Positions 24,986 through 35,870 are shown, counted from the first letter of the stretch. The stretch is DNA of 64,000 nucleotides from Diploscapter coronatus (GCA_964036155.1 OZ038422.1:79817201-79881200); one strand, 5' to 3'. The notes: a model not told the origin generated them from the letters alone. A program made the numbers and translations.

Positions 24986-25993
24986 TCAGTTTTTTGCTGA
25001 TCAATTTCAATTTTGCCTCACTTTTATTCTGCATTGCCCAGCAAATAATCCTCGAAGTCGCAATTTTCAACAAAAAAATTCTAAATTTGACAGGACTTGT
25101 TTCAAAATTGCTCGATATTAGGAATTCTTTGAAGCAAGTGTTCGGCAACATTTTCTTGAGAATTTGACGTAGAAAATATCAAAAACTCGCTGAAAACATA
25201 CACTAACAAACTGCTCACTTGTTCATCTATGGGCTGCACGAACAAGTATATTCTCCGAACCTTTAAAATGATTTTTTTTTTTTAATTTCTCTTTCACAAC
25301 TACATTCCACGCACGCATTTGTCATGATAAGTCACTCTATTAATGGGGACTGAGCCCCCGATCCAGAACTGCATTTTTCTTGGGGGAGGACAGTTCTAAA
25401 AAGATACGACTAACGATGGCAATTGTTGCTTAATTTTTGTTTTAAAATATGCGGCTAATAAAGTTGTAGAGAAATTACTCGTTATTTTGCAACGAACTAA
25501 CAAAAATCTTCCTCCTAACAGCATCCCTTCGCTCGTGCTCTTGAATCACTCGCCGGTAATCTCCGAGAACTAAGAGATTTTGATACCTCAAATCGAACTA
25601 ACCTTTCGATTCTTCTCCTATTCTTTCATCATTCTTTCCCCTCTACTCAAGACCTCGAAATCCATGTATTCAGAATTCTTTCGCTCCCGGCTTAGAGTGA
25701 ACGATTTTGTCATTTCTACGATCACATAGATTTGAGCAAGTTCCATGCTCACTTTCGCCTTTCTAATTTTATTTACCACTTTCTCGGCTTCTTGGAATGT
25801 TCATCCAATTGATTGATGACTCATTTAGAAATTTAATCAATTTTGGAGTAAATGATAAATAATATTAGTAAAGAGGTAAAAGTGGATTAACTTTCCAAGA
25901 ATATCCCATTTTTATTGTGAAATGATATGTTATTGCTATTTTGACTTACGAATTTTTCTTGCTGACTGATTTGATTGATTTCAGCCACGAAGA

Positions 25994-28900
25994 ATGGTGG
26001 TTATAAATAGAAGGGATAGTCTATCGGGCGTAGTGGGGGCCTTTGGGGCGTCGAGTTTGTACGAGGTCTGGCCGAAGCTCAATGAGGGACTCGACACGGT
26101 CTACAACGGCCAGATGGGCGGCATAAACACGGAACGATTCATGTTCCTATACACGTGAGTTAGAACAATTTAGATTTATCGATTAAAAAATTCTCACAGT
26201 AATGTTTCACAATGATAACCACTTGATAAAGAATAATTCAAGTATGAATTAGACTTGGAAAAATGATCAATGCTCATTCTTGTGCCACTGAATAGTAGTA
26301 ATTCAATCGATTATGAAACTTGGCGACAAGCACCTTCTCATGTTCGTTAACAAATGCCCCGAATAAAATCAGGACACATGAAAGGGACAAAAATCGATAA
26401 TCGTAATCCTGAGCAGATTTTCAAATTTTAATTTTTGAAATTTAATTATCATTTCTATTAGCGCAAAATTACGACGCATTAATACCACTTTAGTTTCGTT
26501 CAAATGAAATTCGCAGGCTAATGAAATTGTTTCCGATTGTTAACGAGCATGATATTGTGAACAAATGGTTCATGAAGACCACTTTGGTGTTTTTCTTTAG
26601 TCACAGTCTGTAAATCTATATCATAGAGTCGATTTTCTAGCTTTTCTAAAACACTTCCTCCCTATCAAAGTTGAATCTCGATGATTAGTTTATTACCGAG
26701 CATTTTTTCAAAAATCAAGTTCCATAAGTTAACAGCCAAAAATGTTTCTGCCTCCTTATGGAACATTTGATTTTTAAAAAGAAACGAGATAATCAACTAA
26801 ATATTGAAAATAAACAATGTACTCGACAATGCATTAATTTTAATTATGCTGACAGGTTCGTATCTCAACGAAAATCCTTTCCTCATTAATCGGGGATCAA
26901 TCATATATAACTCCTGTACGATCAGTTGGTACGTCAGGATTTATGCCCGACTGATCCCCCCGATTTATTGAGGAAAGAATTTTCGCTGAGATAGTGATGA
27001 AAGATGAGATATTTCTCTATCAGAAAGCTTATTTATAGTGGCGAAAATATAAAAGAAATCATAATCAAACATATTTTGTTTTCAGCGAGGTGTACAACTA
27101 CTGCTGGTATGTGAACACAGGTGCGAACCAACACCACGAGCACCACAATATGCAGCCACGTAATGATTGTAATACTTTTGATATTGTAAATGACTGACTA
27201 CTTGAGGCAAGGATAAGAGGAGCGTGTTCCTTTCTCCCCTTTCCTGTGGGCTTCGGATGCGCGGGAGATGATCATTTGTTCGTTATGCATTCATTTTCTT
27301 TCTGTTTTTTTTCGCATTTTTAAAGGCAATTATCGATAAATTAGTCCATTAATTTCTATCAATATCGATAGAGGAAGATAATTGCCAAGTGTTTGTTACG
27401 AAAATCCCGTAAAATTCGATGAAAGAGAAAAGAATCGTCAAATGAACGAATGTCGTCAGTGCGCGCATTTTGAGACTCAAAGGAGGGGAGAAAGAAAGAA
27501 AGACGCTCCTTCTGTTTCGTTTCAAGTTATCGGTCACTTATAATACATTAAAAATACAAGTCGATAAGAAGAGAATGATTATAGACGGAGCTGATCTGGT
27601 TGGCATGGAGATGTACAGGAAACTCGAGAACTACATCCGCAATCATGTCATCGCCAAGAAGAAGGTAAATAGAACATTTGAAAATGATAATAGAAGAAAA
27701 TAGAAATTGATAAGACATGAGCTAGATTATAATAGGCAGTTTCTATTTGTCGAAATTTTGTAACATATAGTTAGAGATAGAGCATGAAATAGAATAGAAA
27801 ATATTGCGCGCAAAACTTTCCATTTTTCGACAAATAAATCGTTTCCAGTATGGTATGAAATCACCAACTTTGAAAATATTATGCGCAATATCAGTAAAAA
27901 CCCAACCCAACCACTTCTCTTTCTATCTTTCATTCATTCACCTTCAGGCTATGGCGAGTTTTCGTGGTGAAGAGCTGTTAGTCCGCTACCACAAGGAATG
28001 GGTCAACTTTTGCTCCTCGTCGAAGGTCATGCACGGCATCTTCCAGCAACTCAACAGACGCTGGATCAAAAGGGAGCTTGACGAGGGGAACAACGAAATC
28101 TACGTCACGTTTACCGTAAGCTAGAATACAATTTTGAAAAAGGATTTCATATCTGACTTGAGATTGTTTATCGCATTAAAAAGTATAGGAGTAAACTCTG
28201 AAATCCTTAGATTTGACTTCAATTATCTACTTCAAAGTATTTTTAATTCAAAAATATTTCATTCTATTTGCAGCTGGCCCTGGTGATGTGGCGTCAGTCG
28301 CTGTTCATGGAGCTGAAAGACTACGTGACGGATGCGCTGCTGGACCTGATTCAACGCGAAAGGGACGGCATCGAAATTAACACCACTATCATCAAGGGAG
28401 TCATCGAGTCCTACGGTAAGAGATGCATTTTACTGTTGTGTTGGATCTTTTAAATGTGGAAAAAATAGATTGCTAAAATTTTATAAGTGTAAAGTTTTCT
28501 TTCAAAGCGAGAAATAGCGCATAAGTGGAAATTTTACACTTCAAAACCTTAGGAAGAAAGGTAGCGCAGTTATTTTTTCGATAAAAATGGAATTCTTTAA
28601 ATCCTCAATAATTTTCATGTTTAGTGGACCTGGGCAATAACGAGTACGAGCCGTCGGCTCAGAACATAGCTATAACAGGGAATGCGAATTCGAGGGACAA
28701 ACTGCGTGTGTACAAAGAGCACTTCGAGGACCGTTTCATCAAGAAGACTGAGGAGTACTATACTGCTGAGGCCTCCAACTTCCTCCAGAATGGGACTACC
28801 GCTGAGTACATGGAGGTAAAGAAATGAATAATTGATGATCCTCCTTTAAATGGAAAGAAGAAAAATCACTTTGTTTCTCGAAATTTTATTTTTTTCTAAA

Positions 28901-31237
28901 CATATTGTTGGTAGAATTGCTATTCCATAGCTCTGCTTATTAATGATTGCCAAACCTTTTTTCTGCTTGCAAAATCTATTCGTTTATCAATTTGAGTTGG
29001 CAATAAGAATGTCCTTTTTTCAGGTGAAGGAGCGTCTGGACAAAGAGCAGACTCGCTGTGGGAACTACATCAACGAGACAACGCAGATTCCTCTGGCAAA
29101 GATCCTCGAGAAAGTGCTCATCCAGTCCAGACTCGAACTCTTCCAAAACGAATTCGAAAAACTACTCAAGCAGCACAACTATAAAGATTTTGTCAGAATG
29201 TGCAAGGCGAGAGATTTTATTAATTGTAAGAGCAAATTGGAATATGTTGATAAGAAGAGAATGGAGATACAATATTGTCAATGTCTAATTACTTGATAAA
29301 AATGAAAAAAATGGCGAATTTTTATTTCGCGCAAAAGCCAATAAGTGTGCATGTGTGCATTTCAAACATGCACATTTCCCTACGGACTTTGAAATAGATA
29401 TAATAGAGAAAGGAAAAGTGAAAGAAGTATCCATGAAATAATATATGAGTAAGTATGTAATTCTCATTTGTTCGCTTTGCGCATGTAGAAAATGCGTTAT
29501 CTTTTATTTTCATAGAAAAGTAATAATCTGACGATCATAATAGCAAACAATTGTTCTCCATCGTTGTTTCTTATTAAGTCTAATGCAGCCAGTTTAATTG
29601 AGCAGATCAAAAAAACATTGAGCTTTTTTCTAATATAACTCAACTCTATGCGGTTTCCCCCATTTTATTATTTTTGAGAAGAATAAATAATTTTAGTTAT
29701 GCGAGCGAGTGGACCGCGGTCTGGACGAGTTGCGAATCGCGTTTGAGAGGTACACCACCGAGGAGGGCCACGCTGAGATCGATGAGGTCACTGAACAGGC
29801 CTTCAATGTATGTCTCTCTATTTTCTGATATGTGATAATTTTTCTTGTATATTGGCATTTCCGTTATCTCAAAAATTTCTACTTATATTTTATTTTAGGA
29901 CATAGGTCGTGATTTAATTATAAGAGAAAATCAGAATGATGTGGCTCGGGAGAACGATGATCTACTGCAGGAGAGAATCCCTGATGATATCGAGGTATGT
30001 ATATTACTGTATTTCATTCATTTGTCAATAAATCTATCAATATCATATTTGGTAAGATAATAATATACCGTCTATTGTAGTGTCGATATGTAAATATTTT
30101 TTTGCAAATTTCATCTATCTGATAGTAAACCCATTCAAAATAAGTCAATTTACGATGAATTCGATGAGAAAATCGCCCACTCTATTGAAGCGCTATTTTC
30201 TAGAAAAATGAAATTTTACCTGGGGATGAAAAAATTAGTACATTGGTATCATAACTTTTTGCAAAAGGATTCCAAGGTAAAAAAAACTTATGAAAAATCC
30301 AAATCCGCCGTCAAAAACTATTTCAAGCGAAGTCCTAAGAGTTGAAAAAAATATAATCATTAGCTGTGAGTTCATCCGAATCAACTACCTAATATTCCCT
30401 GTTTTCAGAGAATAAGGACATTGGCTAACATTGGCGGTCCCCATCTCGAGCAGTGGCTACAGGAAAATCCAGATCATTGGATGGTAATTATCTATATATT
30501 TTTATTAGCTAAAAATATTATTTTAGACATATTTTCTCCTGATTTGCCGTGACATTGCTCTTTTAACTAATCCAGTGACAGCACACTTTCGTGAAGCTGA
30601 CCCAAATAACCCAATCGTAAGAAAGCAATGCATAATGCCGACTATTATGTGTTGATGATTTTCAGGTGATGATGTTTCGTCGTGTTGTCCGAGGACCTCT
30701 TGATTGGGTCAGAGCAAATCCTCGTCATCCGATGGCAAGAAAATTATAAATTTCACTAAGAAAATTAAGCACTGATCGTTATAGGTATTATCTATACGAA
30801 CAGCCTGGGAAATTTTTCGTCATTTTGCCCCTTATATAGTTGATGGGTTGAGGAATAATCCGAACCGTCCAATTGTAAGGATATACAATAACGAGCATAG
30901 TCTTGCATTACAGACTACATTTTTATGTTGTAAATTCAAGATCCTTTACTAGATCAAATCTGGTAATCTTCTATGCCATTCGTGGCACCCCTTATTTGGG
31001 CTAAATTTCGGAAAAAAATTATTTAAGACAAAAGGGTTGAACCAATAACATCAATATGATCAATATGTAGGCGGTGATGCAAAATTCTTGTTCGCTAGTA
31101 TATATATATATAAAGTGTGCAGAAAGTTTATCTAATAGTTGCCATTTCAGTTCGATTCAATTCATGATGTGGGAACAGTGATGCGTCATCTAGGCGGCTT
31201 CATTGGAAATCGGATCGGAGCTGGTCAAGATCCATAA
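25994..31237 (+). CDS. Cullin N-terminal domain fused to a novel repeat array (chimera)
   Basis: Exons: 25994-26154, 27086-27159, 27585-27664, 27948-28115, 28274-28415, 28625-28815, 29024-29206, 29697-29807 (cullin part, 370 residues); 29899-29994, 30409-30483, 30527-30616, 30666-30734, 30785-30874, 31151-31237 (novel part, 168 residues). All phases agree: 538 residues. The first part matches CUL-1-type cullins in order: LYEVWPKLNEGL...FLYTEVYNYC (SKP1-binding repeat 1), SSKVMHGIFQQLNRRW, LALVMWRQSLF, RVYKEHFEDRF, LERVDRGLDELR-like text in repeat 3. It stops at EVTEQAFN, inside cullin repeat 3. The cullin-homology, RBX1-binding and NEDD8-site regions are absent. The tail encodes repeats beginning at (N/D)PxxP(I/M). 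The start follows a TTTCAG acceptor by nine bases. A chimera that still binds SKP1 but cannot recruit RBX1 would be expected to act as a decoy (inference). A separate downstream gene, or an assembly join, is the alternative. Confidence 0.7.
26703..26781. repeat. Intronic hairpin 1 in the cullin chimera
   Basis: The arm CAAAAATCAAGTTCCATAAG (about 26709-26728) pairs with CTTATGGAACATTTGATTTT (about 26755-26774). One or two positions are bulged and the loop is about 26 bases. It lies in intron 1. Candidate intronic miRNA hairpin or the remnant of a foldback element. Confidence 0.5.
26862..26992. repeat. Intronic hairpin 2, about 40-60 bp arms
   Basis: ATCTCAACGAAAATCCTTTC plus CTCATTAATCGGGGATCA at 26862-26899 is the approximate reverse complement of 26952-26992. 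Weaker pairing continues into the middle (CCTGTAC/GTACGTCAGG). The whole inverted repeat is about 131 bases. The arms are longer than in most pre-miRNAs, so a small foldback (MITE-like) element is at least as likely. Confidence 0.55.
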
Positions 31238-31317
31238 AATGTAATAATTTGAAATAGTTTCTATTTATAAACATAGGTGCGTAAGTGCTAAAAACCTAAT
31301 CTTAGGAGGAAGACGAC

Positions 31318-31440
31318 ATGGTGCAAGAAGCGGATGTGTTGGCAATTCCCGATATTCCTGATCGCAATCCGATGTACCAAAAATTGATATTGGCAGGACT
31401 GATTATCTCTTGGGCTTTCTACAACATGCGACGACAGTAA
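31318..31440 (+). CDS. 40-residue single-span membrane peptide
   Basis: ATG at 31318 follows an AATCTTAG acceptor by 12 bases and starts only 80 bases after the stop of the chimera. It reads MVQEADVLAIPDIPDRNPM, then a hydrophobic span LILAGLIISWAFY, then NMRRQ and a stop. A short acidic N-terminus, one span and a basic end suggest a small membrane protein, possibly mitochondrial or ER. I do not recognise it. The text PDRNPM before the hydrophobic stretch resembles the NPxxPM repeat starts in the upstream gene, so it could also be a stray repeat copy or an alternative last exon. The spacing fits an operon partner. Confidence 0.5.
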   Translation: MVQEADVLAIPDIPDRNPMYQKLILAGLIISWAFYNMRRQ

Positions 31441-31668
31441 TTTTCCAACGTATCTCTTATTTATTTAGAATTTAGCTTGTTTTCATTTCTACGGTTTCAA
31501 TTTTTTCTAAATTCAAATTTTATCACTTACATTTCATATTAATTTGGTGATTTATCTTATTGTGCAGTTTTAAATTTATTCATTTTTGTTAACTGGCCAC
31601 CCGGGTGCTAGGTATTTCAATAGTCGATCTTTCAAAGTGTTAAGTTTCTCGGGTTCCCCTCTTTCTTA

Positions 31669-31674
31669 AATAAA
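31669..31674 (+). terminator. Poly(A) signal after the small ORF
   Basis: AATAAA 229 bases past the small ORF stop. None is seen in the 80 bases between the chimera and the small ORF, in keeping with one shared transcript. Confidence 0.5.
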
Positions 31675-31917
31675 GTATTTAAAAATAGTGTTTTATCGTA
31701 CTTCTTATGCCTTCGAAGAATTTGAACCGATAGGAGCCTTCGCTCTATTGTTCCAATGGCTAATCAATTAAAAAAACGCTATTTCTGATAAGAAATAGTG
31801 AAATATGGTTTTGTGCGTATCGCTACAGTCAGAATAAGTTGGGCGTAACGCACGCCCCCGCGAGATGGCATGCGTGAGTCGATCCAGCAACCCTTTTCCT
31901 TGTTAAAAAAGGAAAAT

Positions 31918-33088
31918 ATGCATTCAAAACGGTAAGAAATTTTGGATAGACTTTTTCCTATTTGTAAGTGAAGATTTCATTTATTCTGTCATTTCAGCAA
32001 CGTCAAGAGAGTCTGTACTCGGGAAGTCAGAGACAATGGAGAAGCTCATGAATCATTCGGATATGAGCCAAGGTATTTTTGTTCTAATAAATATTGATCA
32101 AAGATTTTTCAGGCAAAAGAAAGAAGAAGATGAATATTCTGGGTTCGAGAACGGGCTGGAGAGAATGGAAAAAGAGGAGACTGTCAGGCTAAAAACTGTT
32201 GTTCAGGTAAGGAAATTTGAAATAACTCGTTGAAAAATATGCTATTCCTATCATTTTATAAAATTCCTCTAAACCACTTTTTGAGTTTTATTGAAAATTT
32301 TTAGGACGAATTCGAACGTCGTCGCAAAGCGCGTGAATTGGCAAATGGAGGAGCCGCGAGGAAAGTGCATCGAGCCACTCGCCATTGTTGTAAGTTTTTA
32401 ATAGATCATCATTTGAACAAAAGTATCTTATACTCTACATAACGAAGTTCATACCAATATCAATTATCTCAGGGGTTGTGTTTGATGAAACTGATACTTA
32501 TGTTCAGACTGACACTAATTAATTGCCGATGTAAAAATGCCACTCAATTAGATTCCCTGATTATCTATTATTTAAGCTATTTTATTCAGCGTCGTGAAGC
32601 GATAGTTCGCACAGTCATACAGGCTCTGGACGACAGTTCCTCCCAGGCAGACAACCAGCTGACATCGAATACAACTCCTGCTATTTGCAGTCCAAGACAC
32701 TCAGCTCCTACAACCACAAGGCTGCACAGTCGTATGTTATTTTTTATTTAATTCTGAAATGTGTTCAGTGCAGTGTGAAAATTACTATTTTGTTAATCAG
32801 TACTAGTTTATTTGCACTGCTAATATTTCTGATCTTACCCCATCAATTTCATGGCTTTTATTGGTATCATGATTTATAATAAAATGACCCATTTTCCAAA
32901 TATTCTAACCTGAGATGGGGAGATTGGTTAATTTCGAAGATAACTTTGACTCTACTACTTTACTACCGTCTATCTATAATTTTTATCTCTGAAAAGCGAG
33001 TGAAATTCCTTGATTTCAGTTGAGTGCAATCAAGAACGCGACAAAGAATGGAACGGAATACGATTCCTCTTCTGCCTCAGTCGTTTGA
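31918..33088 (+). CDS. Small spliced locus, frame uncertain, unknown product
   Basis: Model A: exons 31918-31931, 31998-32072, 32113-32206, 32305-32389, 32623-32731, 33025-33088, all in phase, 146 residues. It begins MHSKRNVKRVCTREVRDNGE, is then highly charged (KKEEDEYSGFENGLERMEKE, ERRRKARELANGG), and ends Ser/Tyr-rich (KTLSSYNHKAAQSAIKNATK). The last two exons need unusual acceptors. Model B starts at the ATG at 32036 in another frame (MEKLMNHSDMSQGKRKKK...), uses a GTCAGG donor in the third exon and canonical acceptors at 32591 and 33021, and gives a different protein. Both frames stay open through most exons. Splice signals show the locus is probably transcribed, but I cannot choose the protein. 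No family is recognised. Confidence 0.35.
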
Positions 33089-33911
33089 TAATGATGAAAC
33101 AATGCATTGGTATTCTCAATAAGGGTTTCATTGATTTCATATTGTGACACCATATAACATCAGACAAAAAATATATAGAAAGTTGTTAAAGATCGATTTG
33201 TCAGAAAAGAAGAAATGGTGTGGTAGTAGAAATCTAACTATGAGATACATGTGTTGAGTTAGCCATAATTGAAGATGAGACAGACTACAAATTGTGGATT
33301 TTTATGATGAGAATTCTTACGAACCTTTGGATCTTACTTTATAAGGCTTAGTTTATAGTTCGCGGGCTTTTTTTTGGAAAATAGTAAGACTCAGACACAA
33401 AAAGCCCGCGAACCACGTCCTTCAATCCGCTGTGGGGAAAAATATTTGTTTTACTCTGTAGATATTTAATTTTCGATTTTCCACTTGAAATATGCGTTGA
33501 TTTATTTACATCGAAGATTCCTGTGATTTAGTTGGTTTTGAGTAGTCAAGCTTTAGCAAGATTTCTGTTTCATCAGTTGTATTTGATGAAGAAAGTTATG
33601 TCAACTAGATTAGTTATTCACAATAGTCTTTACAAATTGAAGACATTTCTCTTGATAACTATAAAATTGACAACTAATTGAGATGCAATAATCTAGCTAT
33701 GGCAGAATGAGTTCCTAATAAGTATATTTCGTTATTCTTATCGAAAACTATTTTAAAGAATACTTATTTCAGTTGCAATTCTTCAGTGTCTTTATTAGAT
33801 CTCTTTGGGTTGTTTTATCATGTTTACTGAAATTTGTGATAATAATCGAATAAAGATAAAATTCATAAAATATAATATGCCAAATAAAAGGGTACATGGC
33901 ATTAAACTGGG
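33089..33911. other. Intergenic region between convergent small genes
   Basis: AT-rich and without a supported gene. It contains a GC-rich perfect hairpin (33358-33414) and a minus-strand poly(A) signal for the kelch gene at 33791-33796 (TTTATT on the plus strand). Confidence 0.6.
33358..33414. repeat. GC-rich perfect stem between convergent genes
   Basis: GTTCGCGGGCTTTTT pairs exactly with AAAAAGCCCGCGAAC, with a loop of about 26 bases. It is strikingly GC-rich in an AT-rich spacer. Possible roles are a transcription-end structure, a small-RNA hairpin or a foldback remnant. Confidence 0.55.
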
Positions 33912-35870
33912 TTATTCCAATTTTAGTGTTCCGACTTCTTGCCATTTATTCATTTGTGGATCGTATTCCTCTATTTCACTGCATAAAATCCATTTATCAT
34001 TCGATTTTGTTGTTCGAAATTCATATCAATTACTACAGAGTTTTGAACATGTTAACTCACCCTCCGATTGCAAACAATTTCCCGTTAGCGACGATGAGCG
34101 AATGTAAATGTCTTGCATGATTCATATCAGCGATTCGAGAAATTCGACTGTCAACTGGAGCTGAGGGATCAAAACACAGACAGGATTTCAATACATCATC
34201 ATTCAAACTAAATATATAATGATACATTATTTATCATACAATTAACGACCTCCGTCCTCCAGTTATGTAAATTCTTCCATTTAGCGATGCAGCTCCGAAA
34301 TAAATTCCTATTTCTGGAATCTCTCCGATTTCAGTCCATTCCCGTTCATCGTCTGATAATCGATATATCTTTCTACTATCCCATCTATCAATAACTGAAT
34401 ATTCATAATTACGATAATGAATATTCTATAATGTGACCGTATAAAATTCCATCGCATGTTATTGTTCGAACAGAATTAATTGGACGAGGAAATGTAGGTC
34501 CTGTTTGCCATTGTCCATCTATTAAAACCTGAATAAATTATTTCGTGGACTTTCATCCGATCTTTTTACATCAACACGATTAGAAAACCATCCACCCAAA
34601 TAATACAATTTGTCTTTGAAATAAGCCACAGATGCATAATGACGCCATTTAGGAGAATCTGGGCCTGTAAAATTCTTTGAATCGATTATTATTCATGGAT
34701 TTTTGATAAGACCTCTTGAAATTTTTCCGGTATTCAAGTCATATATTTCAAATGATTTATATCCGTCAATTCCAAAAATCTGAAGCTTGAGAATTTATTC
34801 AAAATAACGAACATAAGAGTTTACTTTATTCCGCGTAGTTGCTACTTGAAAGGTATCATAATTTTGATTAAACTTTGCAATCTCTTCGACAGAATACTTC
34901 TGTGAGTCAAACAGACCAATTCTTCCTTCCCAACTACCATTATTCTTATAAGGAACTAAATGACTAATAATAATGCCTTTCGTTGTATTTTTAATAAATT
35001 AGTCACTTACGATAAAACAGAGTTTTATTTCCAGTGACTTTTAAAGAACTATCAAACTCCTGTCCTAATTTATCCATGGAAGTGCTAATCAAAGGCAGTG
35101 GATTCCCTTTCTGAAATTATGACTTATTTATCCTTAAAATGCCAAAACCATCATTTTATTAAGGAAAACAAATGTGACTACCTTTCCAAATGATGGAAAA
35201 TAATATAGCATAAGGTAAAACGTAATCAACCTTACATAATAACTTACCGATTGAGAAGTTGATTCCTCTTTCATATCTTTCTGAATTAAAGGTTCCTTGA
35301 ATTCGATTTCTTCATTCTTCATCCATTTGTCGAGAGCATCCGGATTATTCAACGCTGACTTCATGCTATTTATTCTCTGGGCAAATTCCTCTAAAATAGT
35401 AAATAAGTTATGTTTTGCAGATAATCGAATAACCTAAATCAGTAGACTCCTTGAATATTCCGGCAATTATTGTCTTGATCTCCTCATTTTGGGAATCATA
35501 GAAATCTGGCATCTAAAATTTCGTTGGCATTTCTTATTGATAAAAATTCGTCTTGGTTTACCCTCGATCGGCTCATTAGAAAACGCCATTTTCTATACTC
35601 CCTTCTTGCTTCTAATGACATTTTGTCCGAAATCGCATCGATGTTGTCAATTTTATCGGAAACAGTTAATTCATCCACATTCCAAAGACCTTTGATGAGA
35701 TTCTTATGTGAAGCATCCAACATTTCAACAAATGGCGGTAGTTGCTTAAAGTTTCTGATAAAATGCTATCATCTAGAAGAGAATAATTAATTACAGGAAA
35801 TTTAATTTGAATTTCAACTTACGGGTTTGGAAAGGGGATTTGTAGAAGTTGGCATAGACCTATCACTCAT
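33912..35870 (-). CDS. Kelch-repeat protein without BTB/BACK domains
   Basis: Minus-strand exons: 35870-35823, 35744-35562, 35512-35434, 35390-35248, 35110-35011, 34955-34825, 34779-34713, 34664-34570, 34528-34438, 34394-34250, 34207-34061, 33978-33912; phases agree, 431 residues. Most introns are 40-60 bases. Residues about 1-150 are charged and helical, not a BTB domain. The rest forms a kelch propeller: blades end in the double-glycine motif (KLYYLGG, RIYITGG, KLFAIGG) or its degenerate forms (KIFGIDG, GILYG), and each is followed by an aspartate- or tyrosine-containing strand and a tryptophan strand (PKWRHYASVAYF, EREWTEIGEIP, MNKWQEVG). The final EIEEYDPQMNKWQEVGTL closes the ring. Such proteins usually bind partners, in BTB forms as CUL3 adaptors. 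Here the CUL3-binding part is missing. Codons are A/T-ending, unlike flanking housekeeping genes. One intron boundary (GTCGTT donor) is weak. Confidence 0.82.

Larger units (their letters stand above)
22417..25993. other. 3.6 kb AT-rich intergenic region
   Basis: Apart from the WBP11 3' UTR and the 5' side of the cullin chimera I see no gene. ORFs here (for example 22611-22814, 23969-24223, 24448-24651) are Phe/Ile/Ser-rich with no codon bias or splice support. The region holds a diverged direct repeat and a near-perfect hairpin, listed separately. Confidence 0.6.

Noticed and set aside
29207..29296. Read-through end of the cullin exon giving a short C-terminus
   Set aside because: The GC donor at 29207 restores an exact alignment to CUL-1 in the next exon, so splicing is more likely than termination here. 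Termination would make an even shorter cullin.
31700..31760. GGTTCAAATTC-like text on the minus strand suggesting a tRNA T-loop
   Set aside because: No acceptor stem, anticodon arm or CCA-side pairing could be built around it.
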